The notes below the pieces were generated by a model, which was not told the origin of the DNA, searched no databases, and saw nothing but the letters and a program-made list of their open reading frames with translations. Both the position numbers and the translations under genes were made by a program. Shown in pieces: positions 1 to 6,396 of a stretch of DNA of 22,899 nt. This DNA is from Candidatus Zhuqueibacterota bacterium (GTDB taxonomy: Bacteria > Zhuqueibacterota > Zhuqueibacteria > Residuimicrobiales > Residuimicrobiaceae): NCBI GenBank assembly GCA_016934435.1, contig JAFGSU010000224.1:1-22899 (forward strand). Direction: 5' to 3'. Every line of letters starts with the position of its first letter. Position 1 is the first letter of the stretch.

Positions 1-402
1 GTTCTTACGCCTTATTATGATGCGGAACGATTCGGCATTAAACTCGTCGGCTCGCCGCGGCATGCCGATGTGTTGCTGGTCACCGGAGGCGTGTCCCGGC
101 AGGTAGCCCCGGCTTTGAGACGACTCTATGAGGCTACACCCAATCCCAAACTGGTTTTCGCCATCGGTTCGTGCGCACTGGGTGGGGATGTTTTTTATGA
201 TAGTTACAATATGTTCGGCGGTGTGGACAAGGTGATACCGGTTAATTTTTACATACCGGGCTGCCCGCCGCGGCCGGAGGCAATTTTATATGGCGTGGCC
301 GTAGCACTGGGCCTGGCTCCTAAAAAAGTAGAGCAGAAATTTAAAACAGATTTTCCCGAATTTGAGGAACTGAATCTTCCGATGATCGGTACAAAAAAGT
401 AA
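1..402 (+). CDS. Group 4 (Ech/Mbh-type) [NiFe] hydrogenase small subunit, 5' truncated
   Basis: This is the C-terminal part of a NuoB/EchC/MbhJ-family small subunit. The reading frame is open from base 1, so the start lies outside the window. Family members carry the proximal 4Fe-4S cluster of membrane-bound energy-converting hydrogenases, or cluster N2 of complex I. Visible motifs are GSCALGG followed by FYDSYN, then VDKVIPV and PGCPPRPEAIL, which supply the last two cluster cysteines; the N-terminal cysteines would be upstream. The FYDSYNMFGGVDKVIPV wording resembles Ech/Mbh/Hyc hydrogenase subunits more than complex I NuoB, so a hydrogenase is preferred, but a Nuo-like complex is not excluded. 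A strong terminator follows directly, so this is probably the last gene of its operon. Confidence 0.85.
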   Translation, partial: VLTPYYDAERFGIKLVGSPRHADVLLVTGGVSRQVAPALRRLYEATPNPKLVFAIGSCALGGDVFYDSYNMFGGVDKVIPVNFYIPGCPPRPEAILYGVAVALGLAPKKVEQKFKTDFPEFEELNLPMIGTKK

Positions 403-423
403 CAGGTTTCTGACATGGAAGTT

Positions 424-461
424 ATGCATGTCCTTCATTGTCAGGACATGCATTTTTTTTT
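424..461 (+). terminator. Rho-independent terminator after the hydrogenase subunit
   Basis: A perfect 11-bp stem (424-434 with 443-453) encloses an 8-nt loop and is followed by a run of nine T residues, starting 21 nt after the stop codon. It separates the [NiFe] hydrogenase operon from the sensor-kinase genes. Confidence 0.9.
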
Positions 462-633
462 ATCATTGCAATCTTGTGAAAATGAGTGTTCTTACTCATA
501 TTAAGCTGATTCGGTATCTACAAGTTTTTTCGGTTGCCCTGTACATGGCGCTTTATCACATAAATGTTCCGGTTAACCGCACTACAAAAGTGCCGGCAAA
601 AATACTTTTTGGATACCCTTGTAACTAAACGAA

Positions 634-649
634 AAAGCACACGTGCTTT
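634..649. promoter_or_regulatory. 16-bp dyad, candidate operator
   Basis: Arms AAAGCAC and GTGCTTT are perfect inverted repeats separated by 2 nt, about 55 bp upstream of the first sensor kinase. The tiny centre argues for a protein-binding dyad rather than an RNA hairpin. The regulator is unknown, and such a site can also arise by chance. Confidence 0.3.
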
Positions 650-691
650 GAGCTTTATTTCCGCACCTGCAGACCGTTACACGTTGTTTTG

Positions 692-700
692 AGGAGGTGA
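692..700 (+). promoter_or_regulatory. Strong ribosome binding site pointing to a non-standard start codon
   Basis: AGGAGGTGA is a full match to the anti-Shine-Dalgarno sequence. No ATG, GTG or TTG lies in frame at the right distance. The codon at usual spacing, and the one aligned with the ATG of the paralogue, is CTT at 704, followed by ATC at 707. Confidence 0.7.
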
Positions 701-703
701 AGT

Positions 704-2689
704 CTTATCCCCGTCATAGAAACTATTCGGGATAAATGCAAACGATGTTACTCATGTGTGCGAAATTGTCCCACAAAAGCCATTCGCATCGAGCATGGCC
801 AGGCGATGGTGATGGAAGAGGATTGTATCTGCTGTGGTCGTTGCGTCATCGTATGCGCGCAAAATGCGAAAAAAATTGCCAGCGCCATTGAACCGAGCCT
901 GGAGATATTGGCCTCCTCTGAAGATACCTATGCCATATTGGCGCCCTCTTTCCCCGCGGCTTTTCCCCAGGTTAAACCAAACCAGGTTATCAGCGCTCTG
1001 TACAGGCTTGGATTCAAGCACATCTGGTCGGCGGCGGTCGGCGCTGATATGATTTCGGTGGAATATCGCCGTTTAGTATCTAAAGACTCGGTGGTGACGC
1101 TGATCAGCACACCCTGCCCGGCGCTGGTAAGTTATATTGAAAAACATCAACCGGATCTGCTTATGTTTCTGGCGCCCATCGTTTCGCCCATGATTGCTAC
1201 AGGCCGCCGGATTCGCGCCCATCACAATCCCGATGCCAAGATCATCTTTATCGGGCCCTGTATTGCCAAAAAGAATGAGATCGCCGATGTTAAAGTGCAG
1301 GGGGTGATTGATGAAGTACTGACCTTTAAAGAACTGGAAGACATTTTTTCGCTTAGGAATATCCAGCCTGAAACATTGCCGGAAAAGCAGATGGACGGTC
1401 CCATGCCGAAACTGGGTGGCATTTTCCCGGTCTCCGGCGGATTATTGCGGACCGCTCATCTCCAGGATGATATTCTCGAAAATGATATTATCGTCACCGA
1501 AGGATCGACCCGGGTGCTGGATGTTTTGCAGCAGGTAGAGGAAGGTAAAGTACAGGCCCGGTTTTTGGACTTGCTGTTCTGCAAAGGCTGTATCGACGGA
1601 CCGGCGATTCAGAACGAATTGTCGGTTTTTGAACGCAAAAATATCGTCGCCAACTATGTCCGCCAGCAGCTCGAAAAAGTCCGGGCCGAAGCGGATGATG
1701 CGGAGGACGTAAATCTGGAGAGACGGTTTACCAAACAGGAGATATCTCGTCCCATGCCCTCCGAGGAGGAGATCAAGGCCATCCTCAAACAGGTAAATAA
1801 AACCAAAAAAGAGGACGAACTGAATTGCGGCGCCTGCGGCTATGCCACCTGCCGTGAAAAAGCCATTGCGGTTTATCAGGGGCGCGCCGAGTTGGAGATG
1901 TGTCTGCCGTATCTTATCGACCGTCTTGAGATCATGAATCGCGAGCTCATAGATGCACAACATCGCATGGTATCCGCGGCCCGGCTTGCATCCATGGGTG
2001 AGCTATCCGCCGGCGTGGCCCACGAGATCAATAATCCCCTGGCCGGCGCTTTAAATTATATTAAATTAATGCAGCGCAAATTAAAGGGGGAACAGGTCGA
2101 GCTCGATATCGGGACCTATTTTCGCTATCTGGAAACCATGGAAGGTGAGATCAGTCGTGTTTCCGGCATTGTGCGTACATTGCTCGATTTTTCCCGTCCT
2201 TCGGAACCGGCCATTGAAAAAGTGTTGATTCCGGAACTCTTTCAAAAAATCCTCATTCTGCTTCATTATCAGATTTCTTTGCAGGATATCGAAATCAAGG
2301 AAGAATATCATGATTGCGAGGTGCCGATTCGTGCGGATTTCAAACAGATTCAGCAGGTGCTGATGAACATTTTGATCAATGCCGCTCAGGCAACTCCAAA
2401 GGGCGGTTCTATTACATTGCGCTGTCATCGTCATAGCGACTCGCGATATATGCAGATGGAAATCGAAGATACCGGTTGCGGTATGTCAAAAGAAAATCTG
2501 GCGCGCATATTCGATCCGTTTTTCACCACCAAGGAAAAGGAGAGAGGCACCGGATTGGGATTATCCGTGGCCTATAGTATCATACTCAAGCATCAGGGCA
2601 CCATCGATGTCGAGAGTGAAGAAGGCGTGGGGAGTAAGTTCACCATTAAAATTCCTGTGTATCGAGACGAAGATGTGCCAAAAGACTGA
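704..2689 (+). CDS. [FeFe]-hydrogenase-like sensor histidine kinase (paralogue 1)
   Basis: This is a probable cytoplasmic redox or H2 sensor kinase. Domains, numbered from 704: a 2[4Fe-4S] ferredoxin with cysteines 12, 15, 18, 22 and 41, 44, 47, 51; an [FeFe]-hydrogenase large-subunit-like domain (about 75-305) with STPCP (Cys138), GPCIAKKNE and FCKGC (Cys293, 296); a 4Fe-4S module NCGACGYATC with a distal Cys (from about 375); then HisKA with AHEINNPL (His440) and a HATPase with NILINAAQA, DTGCGM and GTGLGL. The start is uncertain: the first standard codon, GTG at 758, would delete three ferredoxin cysteines. Alignment with the paralogue (start MIPI, here LIPV) and the RBS at 692-700 place the true start at CTT 704 or ATC 707. 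The family resembles sensory hydrogenase-like proteins; signal and catalytic status are inferred. Confidence 0.85.
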   Translation, partial: LIPVIETIRDKCKRCYSCVRNCPTKAIRIEHGQAMVMEEDCICCGRCVIVCAQNAKKIASAIEPSLEILASSEDTYAILAPSFPAAFPQVKPNQVISALYRLGFKHIWSAAVGADMISVEYRRLVSKDSVVTLISTPCPALVSYIEKHQPDLLMFLAPIVSPMIATGRRIRAHHNPDAKIIFIGPCIAKKNEIADVKVQGVIDEVLTFKELEDIFSLRNIQPETLPEKQMDGPMPKLGGIFPVSGGLLRTAHLQDDILENDIIVTEGSTRVLDVLQQVEEGKVQARFLDLLFCKGCIDGPAIQNELSVFERKNIVANYVRQQLEKVRAEADDAEDVNLERRFTKQEISRPMPSEEEIKAILKQVNKTKKEDELNCGACGYATCREKAIAVYQGRAELEMCLPYLIDRLEIMNRELIDAQHRMVSAARLASMGELSAGVAHEINNPLAGALNYIKLMQRKLKGEQVELDIGTYFRYLETMEGEISRVSGIVRTLLDFSRPSEPAIEKVLIPELFQKILILLHYQISLQDIEIKEEYHDCEVPIRADFKQIQQVLMNILINAAQATPKGGSITLRCHRHSDSRYMQMEIEDTGCGMSKENLARIFDPFFTTKEKERGTGLGLSVAYSIILKHQGTIDVESEEGVGSKFTIKIPVYRDEDVPKD

Positions 2690-2708
2690 CCTGCGAAATG
2701 AGATTTGT

Positions 2709-2720
2709 TTTTGATCAAAA
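2709..2720. promoter_or_regulatory. 12-bp palindrome TTTTGATCAAAA
   Basis: A perfect 12-bp palindrome lies in the 87-bp gap between the first kinase and the receiver gene, 8 bp before a second palindrome. Possible operator; function unknown. Confidence 0.25.
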
Positions 2721-2728
2721 GCTATAAA

Positions 2729-2745
2729 TTGTTATATTATAACAA
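2729..2745. promoter_or_regulatory. 17-bp perfect palindrome, Rex-like half-sites
   Basis: TTGTTATA and TATAACAA flank a single central T. The outer TTGTTA/TAACAA half-sites resemble operators of Rex, the NADH/NAD+-sensing repressor that often controls hydrogenase genes. The spacing is 5 nt instead of the 6 nt of the usual 18-bp Rex site, so the assignment is tentative. It lies 32 bp before the receiver gene. Confidence 0.35.
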
Positions 2746-2776
2746 CTGGATTTTGAATCACCTATTCCACTAAATT

Positions 2777-3277
2777 GTGAGTGAAACCGTGGAAATTGAA
2801 GATTATGTATTGATCGTCGACGATGAACGCGTATTGCGGGAATCGCTGGCGGAATGGCTGACGGAGGATGGATTCCATGTTTTGCTGGCAGATTCCGGCA
2901 TGGAGGCCCTGCGCATCATTCAGGAAAAAAAACCGACCATCGCCGTCATCGACATTAAGATGCCGGGTATGGATGGCATCAGTCTGTTGCGTAAAATCCG
3001 CGAAGTTGATAGCAATATAGTGGTTATCATGATCACCGCTTTTGCAACGGTAGATAATGCGGTACAATCGATGAAAGACGGAGCTTTTGATTTCATCACC
3101 AAGCCTTTTCCGCCGGAAAAACTTTCCAACATGTTGCACCATGTGCTTGAACATCAACAGCTCAAACGGGAAAATATCCGATTGAAAGAAGAGCGCAGCC
3201 ATATTCTGCGAATGGCTCTGACGGCTTTGGTGACGTTTATCGTTCTGGCTTTGCTGATCTATTTTATTTTTGTGTGA
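2777..3277 (+). CDS. Response regulator receiver with C-terminal transmembrane anchor
   Basis: This 166-aa protein has a complete receiver domain: acidic pair Asp15-Asp16, phospho-acceptor Asp59 in VIDIKMPGMDG, Thr87 in MITAF, and Lys109 in TKPF. After the receiver comes a charged, probably coiled-coil stretch (about 125-145, HQQLKRENIRLKEERS) and then a 21-residue hydrophobic segment (146-166) that ends the protein. It therefore looks tail-anchored in the inner membrane with the receiver in the cytoplasm, an unusual layout for a receiver. There is no DNA-binding or enzymatic output domain. It lies between the two paralogous kinases, its likely phosphodonors. The start is GTG at 2777 with no clear Shine-Dalgarno sequence; GTG at 2789 is an alternative. 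Confidence 0.85.
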   Translation: MSETVEIEDYVLIVDDERVLRESLAEWLTEDGFHVLLADSGMEALRIIQEKKPTIAVIDIKMPGMDGISLLRKIREVDSNIVVIMITAFATVDNAVQSMKDGAFDFITKPFPPEKLSNMLHHVLEHQQLKRENIRLKEERSHILRMALTALVTFIVLALLIYFIFV

Positions 3278-3286
3278 CCAGGAACT

Positions 3287-5326
3287 ATGATACCGATTGT
3301 TACAACCATAGAAGCGCGTTGCAAGATGTGCTATTCTTGTATTCGCCGTTGTCCGGCTAGCGCTATACGAGTGGAGAACGGCCAGGCCACTGTCATGCCT
3401 GAGCGGTGCATTGCCTGCGGCTACTGCGTCAAAGTCTGTCCGCAAAAGGCAAAACAGATTCGCGACGGTATTGCCCACACCCGCGCTTTGCTGCAGAGCA
3501 GCGACGAAATAATCGCCATCCTGGCGCCCTCGTTTCCCGCCGCCTTTGTTGACGTCAGGCCATTTCAGGTTGTTGCCGGATTGCGCAAACTCGGTTTTTC
3601 TCAGGTATATGAAGTCGCCCTCGGCGCAGATATGGTTGGAGAGGAATATGCTAAAATCAGCAAAAACAGCGTCATGCCGATCATCATTTCCTCGCCCTGT
3701 CCGGCCATCGTCAATTACATCGAAAAATATTATCCGGAATTAATCCTGACGCTGGCTCCCGTGGTTTCACCCATGATCGCACTGGGCCGGCTCCTCAAAC
3801 AGGTTGTCGCGCCGGAGGCCAGGATCGTGTTCATCGGTCCTTGTATCGCCAAGAAGAGAGAGCGTGAGGACCCCAGGGTTGCCCATATCATCGATGAAGT
3901 ATTGACTTTTGAAGAATTGGTTCGTTTTTTCGAGGAACAGGGTGTTGATTTGAGCGATCTGGAGGAAACGCCGTTCGACGGCCCGGAGGCGGGCATCGGT
4001 CGTTCTTTTGCCCTCTCGGGTGGATTGTTGGAGACGGCCGGACTGCCGGGCGGCACGCTGCAAAACGATAAAATCGTAACCGAAGGCCGCGATCGCGTTA
4101 TCGACGCCATTAAAAAAGTGGCGGAAGGCAAAATCGAAGCGCGTTTTCTCGACCTGCTTTTTTGTGAGGGCTGTATCAACGGACCACAGATGGTAGAAGA
4201 CCTTTCCGTATTCGTTCGCAAGGATCGCATTATCAATTTCTTCAACAATCGCTCGGCTCAGCCCGATCCTGAACAGATGGAAGCATGGCGGCAGAAAGCA
4301 AAAAAGATCAATTTACGACGCGAGTTCACCTCTGAAGATTTGTCGTTGCCGGATCCGACTGAAAAAGAAATCAGGGAAATACTATCTCGCATTGGTATTT
4401 CGACGGACGAGGACGAATTGAATTGCGGCGCCTGTGGATACCCGACCTGCCGCGAAAAAGCGGTGGCCGTTTACCAGGGCATTGCCGAAGTGGAAATGTG
4501 CCTGCCGTACATGATCGAAAAATTGCAAAAAATCCAGAAAGAATTGACCGATTCCAATGAGGAACTGCGAACGTCTCTCGATACCCTGCAAAAAACGCAA
4601 CAGCAGTTACTGCAATCCGAAAAAATGGCTTCGGTTGGTCAATTGGCTGCGGGTGTCGCCCATGAATTGAATAATCCCCTGGGCGGGATTCTTATTTATG
4701 CCAATCTCATGCTGGAAAAAATGCAAAAGAATACGCGCGAAGCGGATGATCTGCAGCGTATTATGAAGGAAACGGAACGCTGTCGCGGCATCGTAAGAGG
4801 GTTGCTGGATTTTTCCCGGCAAACGCGCATTGAAGCGGCCATCGTCGATATCAATCAAATCCTCAACGGCACTATGGCATTGGTGACACAACAGGCGCTG
4901 TTTCATAACATAAAGGTCGCGCTGAACCTATATGAAAAGCTCCCCAAGGTATTCGCCGACGTCGGCCAGATGCAGCAGGTTTTTCTCAATATCATATTGA
5001 ATGCCGTGGAAGCCATGGAAGGAAAAGGCGAAATCACCGTGACGTCGCGGCTCGACGATGATGAACGCCATGTGTTGCTCAGCATTGAGGACAGCGGCCC
5101 GGGCATGTCGGAAGAAGTGCTGAAAAAAATATTTGATCCTTTTTTCACTACCAAACCACAGGGCAAAGGCACAGGTTTGGGATTGGCCATCGCGTACGGC
5201 ATCGTGCAAAAACACAAAGGTGAAATATCAGTCCGGAGCCGGGTCGGCCAGGGGAGCGCTTTTACCGTTCGGCTTCCCATCGCCCGGCAGATGGAGATGG
5301 CACATTCCCTCATGCAGGAAGGGTGA
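3287..5326 (+). CDS. [FeFe]-hydrogenase-like sensor histidine kinase (paralogue 2)
   Basis: This 679-aa protein has the same architecture as the gene at 704, as expected from a tandem duplication. It has a 2[4Fe-4S] ferredoxin (Cys12, 15, 18, 22; 41, 44, 47, 51) and an [FeFe]-hydrogenase-like domain with SSPCP (Cys138), GPCIAKK (Cys186) and FCEGC (Cys293, Cys296). A 4Fe-4S module follows (Cys380, 383, 388, 405), then a coiled coil rich in Gln (about 410-445), HisKA with AHELNNPL (His459) and a HATPase with NIILNAVEA, DSGPGM and GTGLGL. Proline 137 stands where catalytic [FeFe] hydrogenases have the proton-relay Cys of TSCCP, and the third motif is C-x2-C rather than C-x3-C, so a sensory role is more likely than H2 turnover. 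It starts with ATG 9 nt after the receiver gene. No transmembrane segment is seen. Confidence 0.9.
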   Translation: MIPIVTTIEARCKMCYSCIRRCPASAIRVENGQATVMPERCIACGYCVKVCPQKAKQIRDGIAHTRALLQSSDEIIAILAPSFPAAFVDVRPFQVVAGLRKLGFSQVYEVALGADMVGEEYAKISKNSVMPIIISSPCPAIVNYIEKYYPELILTLAPVVSPMIALGRLLKQVVAPEARIVFIGPCIAKKREREDPRVAHIIDEVLTFEELVRFFEEQGVDLSDLEETPFDGPEAGIGRSFALSGGLLETAGLPGGTLQNDKIVTEGRDRVIDAIKKVAEGKIEARFLDLLFCEGCINGPQMVEDLSVFVRKDRIINFFNNRSAQPDPEQMEAWRQKAKKINLRREFTSEDLSLPDPTEKEIREILSRIGISTDEDELNCGACGYPTCREKAVAVYQGIAEVEMCLPYMIEKLQKIQKELTDSNEELRTSLDTLQKTQQQLLQSEKMASVGQLAAGVAHELNNPLGGILIYANLMLEKMQKNTREADDLQRIMKETERCRGIVRGLLDFSRQTRIEAAIVDINQILNGTMALVTQQALFHNIKVALNLYEKLPKVFADVGQMQQVFLNIILNAVEAMEGKGEITVTSRLDDDERHVLLSIEDSGPGMSEEVLKKIFDPFFTTKPQGKGTGLGLAIAYGIVQKHKGEISVRSRVGQGSAFTVRLPIARQMEMAHSLMQEG

Positions 5327-5501
5327 ATACAGGCGCGCGCCGACATCGATGGTTAGCAGCCGCCAATGTCAATGCCGGGATGTTCCGGCTTATGATCATA
5401 GGATGATGCCCTGTTTTCGATTGATGCTGTTATGTTCGGAAGTTAGAGGAATTCATATTCACAACTGAGGAAAAGTAACCAACACTTTTATGGAGATTGA
5501 A

Positions 5502-5945
5502 ATGGCCGAAAAAGCAAAAATATTAGTGATCGATGATGATCCCGATTTTGTCATGATCAACCGCACTATTCTGGAGAGCGCCGGCTACCAGGTCGATGCG
5601 GCGCAGGACCCCGATTCAGCCTGGCTGAAAATTAAAGCCTGGATGCCCGATCTCATTTGCCTGGATGTGATGATGCCGACCGGGACCGAGGGTTTCCATT
5701 TTGCCCATAGAATCCGGAAGGATGCGGAAACCAACCACATCCCCATCCTGATGATCACCTCCATACATGATCATACCGATCTACGGTTTTCCAGCGAGGA
5801 TGAGGACTATTTACCGGTGGATGATTTTGTCGAAAAACCCATCAAAAAAGAGACGCTTTTGCAAAAAGTGGAAACGCTTTTAGCGCAAGGCCACGATAGA
5901 TCAAAGAAACATTCCAAAGATAAAGGGATCGGACTAAAAATGTAG
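5502..5945 (+). CDS. Single-domain response regulator (receiver only)
   Basis: This 147-aa protein is a stand-alone receiver: acidic triad Asp11-13, phospho-acceptor Asp55 in CLDVMMP, Thr in MITS, and Lys in VEKPI. The stretch between the conserved Thr and Lys is about four residues longer than normal and ends VDDFVEKP, a feature shared with the next gene. There is no output domain, so it probably acts as a phosphorelay intermediate or through protein contacts. ATG 5502 is preferred to ATG 5490 because GGAG lies 6 nt upstream of it, whereas the nearest purine-rich stretch to 5490 is too far away. A 175-bp gap separates it from the second kinase, so it may have its own promoter. Confidence 0.85.
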   Translation: MAEKAKILVIDDDPDFVMINRTILESAGYQVDAAQDPDSAWLKIKAWMPDLICLDVMMPTGTEGFHFAHRIRKDAETNHIPILMITSIHDHTDLRFSSEDEDYLPVDDFVEKPIKKETLLQKVETLLAQGHDRSKKHSKDKGIGLKM

Positions 5946-5994
5946 ACGGGTACGACACTATTTGTCTTATTTGATAAAGGCGGTGATAACCATA

Positions 5995-6396
5995 ATGAAT
6001 AGCAAGAAAAAAATCCTGCTGGTGGATGACGATCCAGCATTTCGCGAGATAAACCGCATGGTTTTGGAAACGTCCGGTTATGAGGTTGAGGAAGCCGATT
6101 CAAAGCCGGCGGCGCTGGAGAAGATACGCAGCACGACTTTTGATCTGGTGATTCTGGACCTCATGATGGAGGAACGCGATTCGGGATTTCAGCTGGCCTA
6201 TGCGCTGCGACAGGAAGAGGCAACGCGCACGCTGCCCATTCTGATGCTGACATCCGCCGAGGAGAAAACCGGTTTCAGTTTTGATGTTGCCCAGGATAGA
6301 GAATGGATGAAAGTGGATGATTATGCGGCCAAGCCCCTCAAGCCGGCTGAACTGATTGCCAGGGTTGAAAAAATGTTACAAAAAGGAAAAACATGA
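5995..6396 (+). CDS. Single-domain response regulator (receiver only)
   Basis: This 133-aa receiver has Asp11-13, phospho-acceptor Asp55 in ILDLMME, Thr in MLTS and Lys in AAKPL. The proline that normally follows the acceptor motif is Glu59. Like the preceding receiver it has a lengthened loop before VDDYAAKP, so the two are a related pair. It has no output domain. The preferred start is ATG 5995, with the purine-rich aggcggtga upstream; a longer form from 5962 would add a non-conserved N-terminus. Its stop overlaps the ATG of the next gene (ATGA), so the two are translationally coupled. Confidence 0.85.
   Translation: MNSKKKILLVDDDPAFREINRMVLETSGYEVEEADSKPAALEKIRSTTFDLVILDLMMEERDSGFQLAYALRQEEATRTLPILMLTSAEEKTGFSFDVAQDREWMKVDDYAAKPLKPAELIARVEKMLQKGKT

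Larger units (their letters stand above)
403..703. other. Intergenic region upstream of the sensor-kinase cassette
   Basis: This 301-bp stretch contains the terminator at 424-461, the 16-bp dyad at 634-649 and the strong Shine-Dalgarno sequence at 692-700. A short open frame across 428-628 runs through the terminator and shows no family resemblance, so I do not call it. A promoter for the downstream kinase must lie between 462 and about 690 if the cassette has its own, but I cannot pick one out with confidence. Confidence 0.6.

Noticed and set aside
428..628. Short + strand open frame in the leader of the kinase cassette
   Set aside because: It starts inside the terminator hairpin, has no ribosome binding site and no recognisable protein features.
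5374..5389. GCCGG/CCGGC hairpin after the second kinase as a terminator
   Set aside because: The stem is short and has no T run; the 5327-5501 gap otherwise shows only the RBS of the next gene.
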